Origin: Acidobacteriota bacterium | GTDB lineage: Bacteria > Acidobacteriota > Terriglobia > Bryobacterales > Bryobacteraceae | DNA: 64,000 bases | Assembly: GCA_018268935.1 (NCBI GenBank) | Contig: JAFDVS010000053.1 | Span: 1 to 64,000 of the forward strand | Direction of reading: 5' to 3' | In this document: piece after piece, positions 17,101-23,613 of the stretch | How positions within the stretch are numbered: position 1 is the first letter of the stretch | Layout of the letters: each line of letters opens with the position of its first letter | Notes under the pieces: generated by a model | Databases searched by the model: none | Told to the model about the DNA's origin: nothing | Seen by the model: only the letters and a program-made list of their open reading frames with translations | Translations under genes and position numbers: made by a program

Positions 17101-17755
17101 CGGAATCGGAATCCCGGCAGAGCGAATCCCGCACCTCTTCCAGCGCTTCATGCAGGTGGACTCCTCATCGACACGGCGCTTTGGCGGCACGGGGTTGGGA
17201 CTCGCCATTTCGCGGCACATCGCCGAGGCAATGGGTGGAGACATCAGCGCGGAAAGCGAAGTGGGCGCGGGAACGAAGTTCACGCTGGTACTTCCGCTGC
17301 CTGCGCCGCCGCATCAGGTGGATGAACCCTTACAACGCAAGGAAACCGTGCCGGTGGCCGGATTGAAGGTACTGATCGCGGAGGATTGCGCAGTGAACCA
17401 GTTACTCACACGGCGTATGCTGGAGCGCGAGGGGTGCGTGGTGAGCGTGGCACAAAACGGACTGGAAGCGGTGCGGCGGGTTTCCGAAGAACGGTTCGAC
17501 CTGGTGTTCATGGACATGCAGATGCCGGAGATGGACGGAATCACGGCGACACAGGAAATCCGCAAGCTGAGTCACGAAGCGGCAACTACACCTATCGTCG
17601 GGTTGACGGCCAATGCGATGGACACGGATCGCGCGCGATGCCTGGAGGCGGGAATGAACGACTATCTCTCCAAACCTTTCTTCCCCGAACAACTGCGTGC
17701 GATGCTGTCGCGGTGGGGCTCTCCAAAGGCGCGCGCGCACTCAACCGGGCTCTGA
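14195..17755 (+). CDS. Hybrid two-component histidine kinase with sensory propellers
   Basis: An 1186-residue membrane sensor. A leader near the start is followed by about 600 residues of two-component-regulator propeller repeats (EDEEGSLWVGTQG, DRNGDLWIGTHG, EEDGSIWMLSWS), then a Y_Y_Y domain (to about residue 745), one membrane helix (about 752-775), the H-box ATMSHEIRTPMTGVLGM with His about 820, the ATPase boxes NLLGNAVKFT and FGGTGLGLAIS, and a receiver domain with phospho-acceptor Asp near 1106 (FMDMQMPEMDG) and TKP-type lysine in YLSKPF. The layout resembles Bacteroides hybrid sensors of polysaccharides, but no DNA-binding domain follows the receiver, so the output partner is unknown. 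Confidence 0.92.
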   Translation: MVFSASPGKRNQALVVLIAIQCQVLALEPTQSLKSFALEQWGVREGFPEETITSLTVTPDGYLWAGTMNGLVRFDGARATVIQPGANGDVSFRSLLASKDGSLWVGSYRGIVYRGKPDRFLTLANPTFHVKAVLDGGLRPLIPTLRRAPSGTLLAANRSGMYAIGEGAEAKSAMAACAISPEAGQPLALHIGGSGKFYASFPGDGVQVCQSGQWRRTATAGTDLRNVEHMLERRNGDLLAAHGSSVWKIGLPPAPSVRVFRLLGAGEQVGAMFEDEEGSLWVGTQGAVCRVTATLEECRALPGEGEAVTAFAEDLSGGVWLGTNQGRLVRLSQSEFHLTGVQEGLTDPRVSAIHRDRNGDLWIGTHGATIAMLRGGRAIEVPFAAGPQVQAVADAPFGGVFLLSRLGLMHATPRGVKKVPAPLRLRFESQVAMSEGRNGMVLISTGEEVVKLHASAPQQVEVSPVAKIPSVRSMFEEEDGSIWMLSWSKGLAVARNGVERSFDAKPPPLLRWYTMTQSGDDLLWMGTNDGLYAFSRKQGRFLGRTRWSKSISTFFVCEDSGGRLWMATRSGLLATPGDELLAWVEGRGPEPFVQHYGSESGLPSINFGLATSSPGWQDEDGTIWLASLKGVVRFHPNRFQSHPASARIGMEQVLVNGKPWDLGKPISLSAGGNTLEFVYTALDLRNPRSRQYRYRLEGMDKSWIVAGDRRVARYTNLEPGQYRFVAQSAVDGTPWGGPALLAEVSVTPRFYQTWLFRTVLIAVVTLAALLSIHLYNRSLLRSNRRLEAHVAARTAELSQAKDTAEGAARAKSEFLATMSHEIRTPMTGVLGMASLLQSTRLDIEQREMVETIRLSGEALLSVVNDILDYSKMEAGKLRLEPTCVRMTELLQSSIRMVAPEAQKKGLGLYLQVDSATPDYAWADPMRLRQVLLNLLGNAVKFTLEGAVDLRVFVRQKNNKALWHFEVADTGIGIPAERIPHLFQRFMQVDSSSTRRFGGTGLGLAISRHIAEAMGGDISAESEVGAGTKFTLVLPLPAPPHQVDEPLQRKETVPVAGLKVLIAEDCAVNQLLTRRMLEREGCVVSVAQNGLEAVRRVSEERFDLVFMDMQMPEMDGITATQEIRKLSHEAATTPIVGLTANAMDTDRARCLEAGMNDYLSKPFFPEQLRAMLSRWGSPKARAHSTGL

Positions 17756-17765
17756 CCGAATCGAC

Positions 17766-17798
17766 GCGGGCGGCGAAGCGAGTACTTCGCCTGCCCGC
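17766..17798 (+). terminator. Strong stem-loop after the hybrid kinase gene
   Basis: GCGGGC-GGCGAAG (17766-17778), a 6-base loop, then CTTCGCC-T-GCCCGC (17785-17798) form a 13-bp stem with one bulged T, starting 11 bases after the kinase stop. No T tract follows, so it may be a Rho-assisted terminator or a transcript-end stabiliser. It sits between convergent genes and could serve both directions. Confidence 0.5.
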
Positions 17799-17911
17799 AT
17801 GGACTCCTCCACTTGTGCCCAAAACTAATATAGATCTTTATCCCGGCAGGGGCGCGCTGCCTGAGAGATTGTTGTACCACATCGCCGCCGCCGAAGGGTG
17901 CGGTTCTCTTA
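17799..17911. other. Intergenic tail between convergent genes with a second small hairpin
   Basis: This stretch contains no gene. It holds a short hairpin (GGCAG, 7-base loop, CTGCC; 17845-17861) and partly complementary segments CTGAGAGA and TTCTCTTATCAG around a CCGCCGAAGG core. A riboswitch was considered and rejected because no gene follows on either strand. Confidence 0.4.
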
Positions 17912-19306
17912 TCAGACAAAGAAGTCCCGTACTTCCTGGAAGTCCACGACCATTTGGCCGGCGACCGGATCGATGTAGACAAAATCACGGCCGGACGGGG
18001 TGTGAGTGAGGCGCTTCGTCCAGTCGATGCCGAGCGTGGAGTAGATAGTGGCGCAGACGTCTTCGGTATAGATGGGACGCTTGCGGCTCCAGCCGAAGTT
18101 CACCACTTTGGAGGCTTCAGGATCGGTGGCGCCAATGACGCGTCCACCCTTCACTCCGGCGCCGGCGAAGGCTGCCACCATCGCCTTGGCATAATGCTCG
18201 CGGCCCAGGTTCACCGTGAGCGGGCCCGGCGTGCGGCCGAACTCGCCCATCACGACAACGAACGTACGGTCCAGCAGGCTTGTGCCATCGGGGCGCTTCG
18301 TGCGTTTCAGGTCCAGCAACAGAGCCGACAGCGCGCCATCCAATTCGGCGCACATCTTGTACACGCCGCCCTTGCCGTCCTTGCCATAGATGTTGCCGTG
18401 ATGATCCCAATCGCCATGGGTGAGGAAGAGGAAGCGCGCACCGGCGTCGGCGGCTACCATGTTGCGGGCAATGATACAGGCGTCGCCGATGGCCGAGACG
18501 CCGTATGCTTTGCGCTCCGCATCTTCCAGCTTCATGACTTTGGCGATGGCCGGGTTATCCATCATGCGGAACACCGCCTTGCCGAAGCTGTCGAACTGCC
18601 GCACCGGTTGAGGAGAATCGGCACGGAGGGCATGGCGGCTGGTATCGAAGCGGGTGAGCAGATCCCAGCGCTGCTGCAGGCGAGCGCGATCCTGCTCGTC
18701 CACAAGGAAGGGAAGGCTTCCGCTCTTGAGATCGAGCGTGAGCGGAGAAAACTCGCTGGCGAGACACCCTTCCCGCTGGAGCGGACCGTACATGTTGTTG
18801 GCGTCGTAATTCATCGCCACAAACGGCGGCAGGAAATCGGATTCCTTGCGGCGGGCCGCGGTTTCATAGGCGATGACGGCGCCCATCGACGGCACCTCTT
18901 TGCCGCGCGCCGGGCTGACGGCATGGCCGGTCTGCAGATAATACTGCCCGCGCGAATGCACGGTCTCCCAGGCTTCCATTGACCGCACCACCAGCAGATC
19001 ATCGAGGGAATCCACCAGTTTCGGCATCAGCCCCACAGGAAACGCGTAGCCTTGTTTCACCGTGCGGATGTCGCGATTCTCCGGGCCCCACTTACCTTCC
19101 TTGACGTCGAAGGTATCCATTTGCGAAGGGCCGCCCAGCAGATTGAGGAAGATCACGCAATCGGCCGAGGCGCGGGGAGTGACCTTCGATTGCGCCTGCA
19201 CATGGCGCGGCGCGAGCAGCGGCAGCAGATCATAGCCCGCGATGGAGAGCGCCCCAAGGCGCAGCAATTCGCGGCGGCCGAGCGTGGGGATGGATGTCTG
19301 CATCAT
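17912..19306 (-). CDS. Tat-exported DUF1501 protein
   Basis: A 464-residue protein of the DUF1501 family, distantly related to sulfatases/alkaline phosphatases. The N-terminus has a Tat leader (GRRELLRLGALSIAGYDLLPLLAP). Family landmarks include CVIFLNLLGGPSQMDTFDVK, GLMPKLVDSLDDLLVVRSM, THGDWDHHGNIYG and VVVMGEFGRTPG, ending with CATIYSTLGIDW. The family is nearly always paired with DUF1549/DUF1553 proteins in Planctomycetes, Verrucomicrobia and Acidobacteria; the biochemical role is not established. The DUF1549 gene lies 6 bases upstream on the same strand, so the pair is one operon. Confidence 0.9.
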   Translation of the reverse strand: MMQTSIPTLGRRELLRLGALSIAGYDLLPLLAPRHVQAQSKVTPRASADCVIFLNLLGGPSQMDTFDVKEGKWGPENRDIRTVKQGYAFPVGLMPKLVDSLDDLLVVRSMEAWETVHSRGQYYLQTGHAVSPARGKEVPSMGAVIAYETAARRKESDFLPPFVAMNYDANNMYGPLQREGCLASEFSPLTLDLKSGSLPFLVDEQDRARLQQRWDLLTRFDTSRHALRADSPQPVRQFDSFGKAVFRMMDNPAIAKVMKLEDAERKAYGVSAIGDACIIARNMVAADAGARFLFLTHGDWDHHGNIYGKDGKGGVYKMCAELDGALSALLLDLKRTKRPDGTSLLDRTFVVVMGEFGRTPGPLTVNLGREHYAKAMVAAFAGAGVKGGRVIGATDPEASKVVNFGWSRKRPIYTEDVCATIYSTLGIDWTKRLTHTPSGRDFVYIDPVAGQMVVDFQEVRDFFV

Positions 19307-19312
19307 ACGCTC

Positions 19313-21016
19313 CTAGTAGAAGAGAAAATCGAGGCGGTTGCACATGGCCCACACCAGATCCTCAACGCCTTGCTCCTTGTTGCGCGCCAGCAGTTCGCCG
19401 GCGATATCCTTCTCGGTTGCCTTGGGCGGGCGCGAGAGCGCGGCCCAAAACAATTCTTCCACAATCTGTTCCGGAGAATTCTGCAACATGGCTTCCAGCT
19501 TCCCTCCCTTGCGCACCTTCACCGCCTCGCGCAGAGTCTTGTCGTTCATGAGCAGCGCTGACTGAATCATGTTCGGGCGCCGGTCGGCTTCGGCCGTATA
19601 GCGGTCGCACTGCCCGAAGGCCTGGAGAATCTTGTACAGGGCGCGATTGGTTTTTTCGACATCCTGCGGGGAATGGGTCTGATTGATGTAGCCGACCTTC
19701 TGTTCGGAGAATGTCACCTTGTAGGTGGGCAAGGCGGCCGTCAGTTGGTGGATGGCGTCCCAGGTTTGTTCGGCGGAGAGCCGGCGGACAACGCGCCGGG
19801 CGAAATAGCTGTCATACTCCGCTTTCCAGGGCCCGGGGTGATTGGCCGAGAGCTGATAGGCGCGGGAAGAGACGATCATGCGGATGAGCCGTCGCAGGTC
19901 GTGGTTGTGGGCGCGGAAATCGGCGGCCAGGGCATCGAGCAGTTCGGGGTGGGACGGTTGCACGCTCCAACCCGCGGGCAACGGTTTCGATGGATCCTGG
20001 CGATCCAGATCGAAGTCGAATGGAGAATCGACAATTCCCTGCCCCATCAGTTCGGCCCACACCAGATTGACCGTGGCGCGGGCGAACTGCGGATGCGAGG
20101 TAATCAAGCGGGCGTAGGCTTCGCGCGGTTTCTCCGTCATTTCCGCGCGCGCGCCGTCCAGCACGAAGGTGGGAGTGATGTCGGCGTTGGGGTCACGCTT
20201 CGGCCGGAGCGCGGATGCTGTCTTGAGGTCGTAACCGGCGCGCGTGTCCTTCACCATGAATTGCGGGGAACGGCCGAACACCGGCGCGATGAATGTCTTG
20301 CCGAAGAAGCTCGCCTGCCGGAACAGATCGGATCGCTTATGGCGGGTCAACCAGAGGTTGATTTTTTCCAGATGGCCTTTGCCGTCGTGGCAGGAAATGC
20401 ATTCCAGGTTCACGCCGAGAAAGAGCTTTGTGGTGGCAATGGCGATCTCGTCGGCCGTGTCCTCGTGGTTCATCATGTAGCCATCGCCCTCAAAGACGTG
20501 GCTCCGTGCGATGAAGTTCGCAGGCCCGTTCGTCCAGGTGGAAACGGTGGACGCCGTGATCATCTCCCGCACCATTTCGTCGTAGGGGATGTTCAGCAAC
20601 AGCGATTTGTAGATGTAGTCGTAGAAGGTGTTGATGCCCTGTTCCAGAAGTTGGCCGTTGCGGAACAGGTCATTGAACCAGTACGTCCAGCGGTCCAGGA
20701 AGGGATGCGTGGAGATGGACCGCATGCCTGTCACGGGCAGCGGCGGAAACAGGGAGGCAATCAGTTTCTCGCGCTTGCCGGGCGATGGGTCGGCCAGGAA
20801 CTGACGCGCTTCACCCGGCTCCGGCAGGTGGCCGGTGAGATCGAGATAAATGCGCCTAAGAAACTCAGCGTCGGAAGAAAGCGGAGCAGCCGGCACGCTG
20901 TTGCGCTTCATCTTGCTGAAGATGTGGTCGTCGATGAGGTTGCCCGCGACAGGCTCCGCGCCACTCGAGCAAAGCGCCGCCGTGATCCAGGTGCACCAGA
21001 GTATTCCGACACGCAT
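19313..21016 (-). CDS. DUF1549/DUF1553 protein with CxxCH motif
   Basis: A 567-residue exported protein with signal peptide (MRVGILWCTWITAALCSSGAE). The first half has the DUF1549 pattern (IDDHIFSKMKRNSVP, FLRRIYLDLTGHLPEP), and the second half the DUF1553 pattern (ARATVNLVWAELMGQGIVDS, RRLSAEQTWDAIHQL). A single heme-type motif CISCH lies in the middle, within the segment ECISCHDGKGHLEKI. It is shorter than the planctomycete versions that carry an extra N-terminal cytochrome domain. I placed the start at 21016 because it yields the signal peptide and follows GAAGGA at ribosome-site distance. Function is unknown beyond its operon with DUF1501. Confidence 0.88.
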   Translation of the reverse strand: MRVGILWCTWITAALCSSGAEPVAGNLIDDHIFSKMKRNSVPAAPLSSDAEFLRRIYLDLTGHLPEPGEARQFLADPSPGKREKLIASLFPPLPVTGMRSISTHPFLDRWTYWFNDLFRNGQLLEQGINTFYDYIYKSLLLNIPYDEMVREMITASTVSTWTNGPANFIARSHVFEGDGYMMNHEDTADEIAIATTKLFLGVNLECISCHDGKGHLEKINLWLTRHKRSDLFRQASFFGKTFIAPVFGRSPQFMVKDTRAGYDLKTASALRPKRDPNADITPTFVLDGARAEMTEKPREAYARLITSHPQFARATVNLVWAELMGQGIVDSPFDFDLDRQDPSKPLPAGWSVQPSHPELLDALAADFRAHNHDLRRLIRMIVSSRAYQLSANHPGPWKAEYDSYFARRVVRRLSAEQTWDAIHQLTAALPTYKVTFSEQKVGYINQTHSPQDVEKTNRALYKILQAFGQCDRYTAEADRRPNMIQSALLMNDKTLREAVKVRKGGKLEAMLQNSPEQIVEELFWAALSRPPKATEKDIAGELLARNKEQGVEDLVWAMCNRLDFLFY

Positions 21017-21036
21017 AAAATCGTATCCTTCGACGG

Positions 21037-22446
21037 TTATGCCTTTTTCTTTGCCACCACAACGAGACTGAGGCCGCTCCAAGGCATGAGGAACTCCAGC
21101 CGCCGCCAAAGCCAAACCGTCTTATCAAAGAGCTTCAGCCACAGCTTGCTGAGTTGCTTTTGACCCAGCAGTTTGCCGAAGAGGAACCAGGAGAGCGCGC
21201 CCATCTTCGCCAATTGATGTTCGGTTTCCACTTCCAGGCCGCGCTGCTTCAACATCGCTTCCAGATCGCTGCGTGAAAAGCGGCGCTTGTGACCCAGAGT
21301 TTCATCCAGTTTGCAGTAGAGCCCTTTGCCCTGCGGGGCAAGAATTACCACACGCCCACCTGGCTCGAGGATGCTGATGGCCGCATCGAGGGTGCGCTCC
21401 GGTTGCTCCAGGTATTCCAGCACGTTGATAAACAGCACCGTGTCGAAGCGCTTTCCCATTTCGTGAAACTGCTCGCCATCGGACGGATCCAGTTTCACCA
21501 CTTCCACGTTGGGAGTTCGCAGAAAACGGTTGTGGAGAGCATGCAGGTGCAGCGGGTCGCTTTCGGCCGCAACATAGAGTTGGCGCTTCGCCATGAGCCG
21601 GCCGGAGAGGTTGCCGATGCCTGCACCAAGTTCGAGAACGGCATCGCCGAGATGCGGGCGAACGAGGCGGGTGATCCAGTTCACGTATTGCGGAGTACCG
21701 CTGAGGTTGTTGAGAAATACGCGTCCGTAAGGACGCTCGTAGAGATCGTCGACGAGCCAGAAATGGAGAATCACACCGAGCGCCTGGATTCCGTCTTTGA
21801 GGCCGATCTTCTTGCCTTCCTCATAGGTGCGCCCGTGGTAGCTGATGGGCACTTCGTAAATGCGCAGCTTGCGCTTGGCGCACTTCATCGTGATTTCAGG
21901 CTCAAAACCGAAACGGTTGGAGCGGATGGGAATGCTCTTCAGGAGATCGGTACGGAAAACCTTGTAGCAGGTTTCCATGTCGGTGAGTTTGATGTTGGAA
22001 AACAGGTTCGACAACAGTGTCAGAACCTTGTTGATCATGGAGTGATAGAACGGCAGGATGCGGGTCTGCACGCCGGCCATGTAGCGGGAACCGAAGACGG
22101 CATCGGCGCGCCCGTCGAGAAGAGGGCGGAGGAGGATGGGATATTCGTTGGGATCGTATTCGAGATCGGCATCCTGCACGATGGAAAAATCACCGCCGGC
22201 GTGTTGAATGGCGGTGCGAACCGCGGCGCCTTTGCCCTGATTCACAGCGTGGCGAATGAGGCGGATCCGCGGATCGGCTGCGGCCATTCGTTGCAGAATG
22301 GCGTATGTACCATCGGTGGAGCAATCGTCCACAATGATCAGTTCCCTGTCCATGTTTTCCGGAAGCGGCGCCGCCAACACCATCGACAAGCTTCGCTCCA
22401 CCACGGCCCGTTCATTGTAGACGGGTATCAGAATCGACAAAAGCAT
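21037..22446 (-). CDS. Glycosyltransferase family 2 fused to SAM methyltransferase
   Basis: A 469-residue fusion. Residues 1-230 are a DPM1-like GT-A glycosyltransferase: SILIPVYNERAVVERSL, IIVDDCSTDGT, GKGAAVRTAI, VQDADLEYDP as the metal-binding DxD, and CYKVFRTD. Residues about 245-400 carry a class I methyltransferase: DAVLELGAGIGNLSG as the SAM-binding motif I, then DTVLFINVLEYLEQPE and EPGGRVVILAPQ. The C-terminus is hydrophobic and basic (about 430-465). The combination suggests transfer of a sugar to a polyprenyl or surface acceptor with methylation of the sugar or acceptor; substrates are inferred only. The downstream DUF1549 start is 20 bases away, so they may be co-transcribed. Confidence 0.88.
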   Translation of the reverse strand: MLLSILIPVYNERAVVERSLSMVLAAPLPENMDRELIIVDDCSTDGTYAILQRMAAADPRIRLIRHAVNQGKGAAVRTAIQHAGGDFSIVQDADLEYDPNEYPILLRPLLDGRADAVFGSRYMAGVQTRILPFYHSMINKVLTLLSNLFSNIKLTDMETCYKVFRTDLLKSIPIRSNRFGFEPEITMKCAKRKLRIYEVPISYHGRTYEEGKKIGLKDGIQALGVILHFWLVDDLYERPYGRVFLNNLSGTPQYVNWITRLVRPHLGDAVLELGAGIGNLSGRLMAKRQLYVAAESDPLHLHALHNRFLRTPNVEVVKLDPSDGEQFHEMGKRFDTVLFINVLEYLEQPERTLDAAISILEPGGRVVILAPQGKGLYCKLDETLGHKRRFSRSDLEAMLKQRGLEVETEHQLAKMGALSWFLFGKLLGQKQLSKLWLKLFDKTVWLWRRLEFLMPWSGLSLVVVAKKKA

Positions 22447-22457
22447 GTATTCTCAAC

Positions 22458-22465
22458 AGTATAAT
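22458..22465. promoter_or_regulatory. Bidirectional -10 elements (TATAAT plus, TATACT minus)
   Basis: The 26-base gap between divergent genes contains TATAAT on the plus strand (22460-22465), 7 bases before the ATG at 22473, and TATACT on the minus strand (22458-22463), 11 bases before the ATG at 22446. A TCGACA lies upstream on the plus strand but at 20 bases spacing. Both transcripts would be leaderless or nearly so. Confidence 0.5.
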
Positions 22466-22472
22466 ATGGGGC

Positions 22473-23609
22473 ATGGCTGAAACTCCCGTTTCCACGTCTT
22501 CGCGCCGCGTTTTCTCCACGGCGGCCGCCACATCGGCGGGATTCCTCATCGTAAAGCCCGGGCAGGTGAAAGGCTCGCAGGCTAACTCCGCATTGACGAT
22601 CGGACTGATCGGCTGCGGGGGACGCGGCCTGCACGATTCCGGAATCGCGGCCAAGAATGAATTCGCCCGTATCGCGGCAATTTGCGATATCTATGACGAC
22701 CGCCTGGCCGAGGGCCGGAAGCGGTATTCCGGGGCCAAGGAGTACAAAAACTACAAAGAATTACTGTCCAGCAATCTGGATGCGGTGATGATCTGCACTC
22801 CCGCATTCCTGCATCCGGAACACTTCGAAGCGGCGGTGAACGCAAAGAAGCATATCTTCATGGAGAAGCCGGCGGGCGTTGATCCCAAGGGCTGCCACCG
22901 CATTGTGGAAGCGGCCAAGCGCGCCGACAAATCGAAGCGCATCACGGTGGATTACCAGCAGCGCTACGGCACGGAATACCGCAAGGCGTACCAGATTCTG
23001 AAGTCAGGGGAACTGGGCGCAGTGAAAATGATCCGCGCGGCATGGCTGGGCGGCCCGCCGCCCACTCGGAGCGGACATCCGCAGAGCGAAGAGAAAATCC
23101 GCAACTGGTATTTTTACCGTGAGACATCGGGCGACATCATCGTGGAGCAGGATTGCCACAACCTGGACGTCGTCAACTGGTTCATGGGCGGGCATCCGGT
23201 GAAGGCGAACGGCTACGGCAGCCGCGCCATCCGCACCATCGGCGATGTGCTGGACAATCTCTCCGTCACCTACCAGTACGAGAACGGGACTGTGTTCAGC
23301 TATAGCGCGCACCAGTTCGGACGCCAGACATACCAGGACATCAGCGAGACTTTCATCTGCGACAAGGGCTACATCCAGACATCGCGGCGCGGCTACACCG
23401 TGGGCCGCGACGGCAAGCCACCGGAGACCGTGGATACGAAGTACGACATCACACAGGATTCGGTGAACCAGTTCATTGAAGGATGCCGCACCGGGAAACT
23501 GGAGAACGCCGCATTCCACGCCGCCGAAAGTACGCTCATGGCCATCATGGGCCGGGAAGCGATTTACAGCGGCAAGGAAGTGACCTGGGACAAGCTGGTG
23601 AAATCGTAA
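22473..23609 (+). CDS. Tat-exported Gfo/Idh/MocA oxidoreductase
   Basis: A 378-residue dehydrogenase-like protein with a Tat leader (SSRRVFSTAAATSAGFL). The Rossmann fold is clear (IGLIGCGGRGLHDSG), followed by the family motif EKPAGVDPKGCHRIV at about residue 130 and a C-terminal Gfo/Idh sheet (SGDIIVEQDCHNLDVVNWFMG). The family oxidises or reduces sugars, inositols or related compounds with NAD(P); exported members usually hold a tightly bound cofactor. The substrate is unknown. A perfect TATAAT ends 7 bases before the ATG and there is no Shine-Dalgarno, so translation from a leaderless mRNA is likely. It converges with the kinase gene at 4 bases. Confidence 0.9.
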   Translation: MAETPVSTSSRRVFSTAAATSAGFLIVKPGQVKGSQANSALTIGLIGCGGRGLHDSGIAAKNEFARIAAICDIYDDRLAEGRKRYSGAKEYKNYKELLSSNLDAVMICTPAFLHPEHFEAAVNAKKHIFMEKPAGVDPKGCHRIVEAAKRADKSKRITVDYQQRYGTEYRKAYQILKSGELGAVKMIRAAWLGGPPPTRSGHPQSEEKIRNWYFYRETSGDIIVEQDCHNLDVVNWFMGGHPVKANGYGSRAIRTIGDVLDNLSVTYQYENGTVFSYSAHQFGRQTYQDISETFICDKGYIQTSRRGYTVGRDGKPPETVDTKYDITQDSVNQFIEGCRTGKLENAAFHAAESTLMAIMGREAIYSGKEVTWDKLVKS

Positions 23610-23613
23610 GTTT

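Noticed and set aside
17839..17905. Riboswitch-like pieces (CTGAGA as in TPP aptamers; CCGAAGG and a CTCTCAGG complement as in glycine aptamers)
   Set aside because: The second TPP half is missing, the spacing is too short for a glycine aptamer, and no gene lies downstream on either strand because the flanking genes converge.
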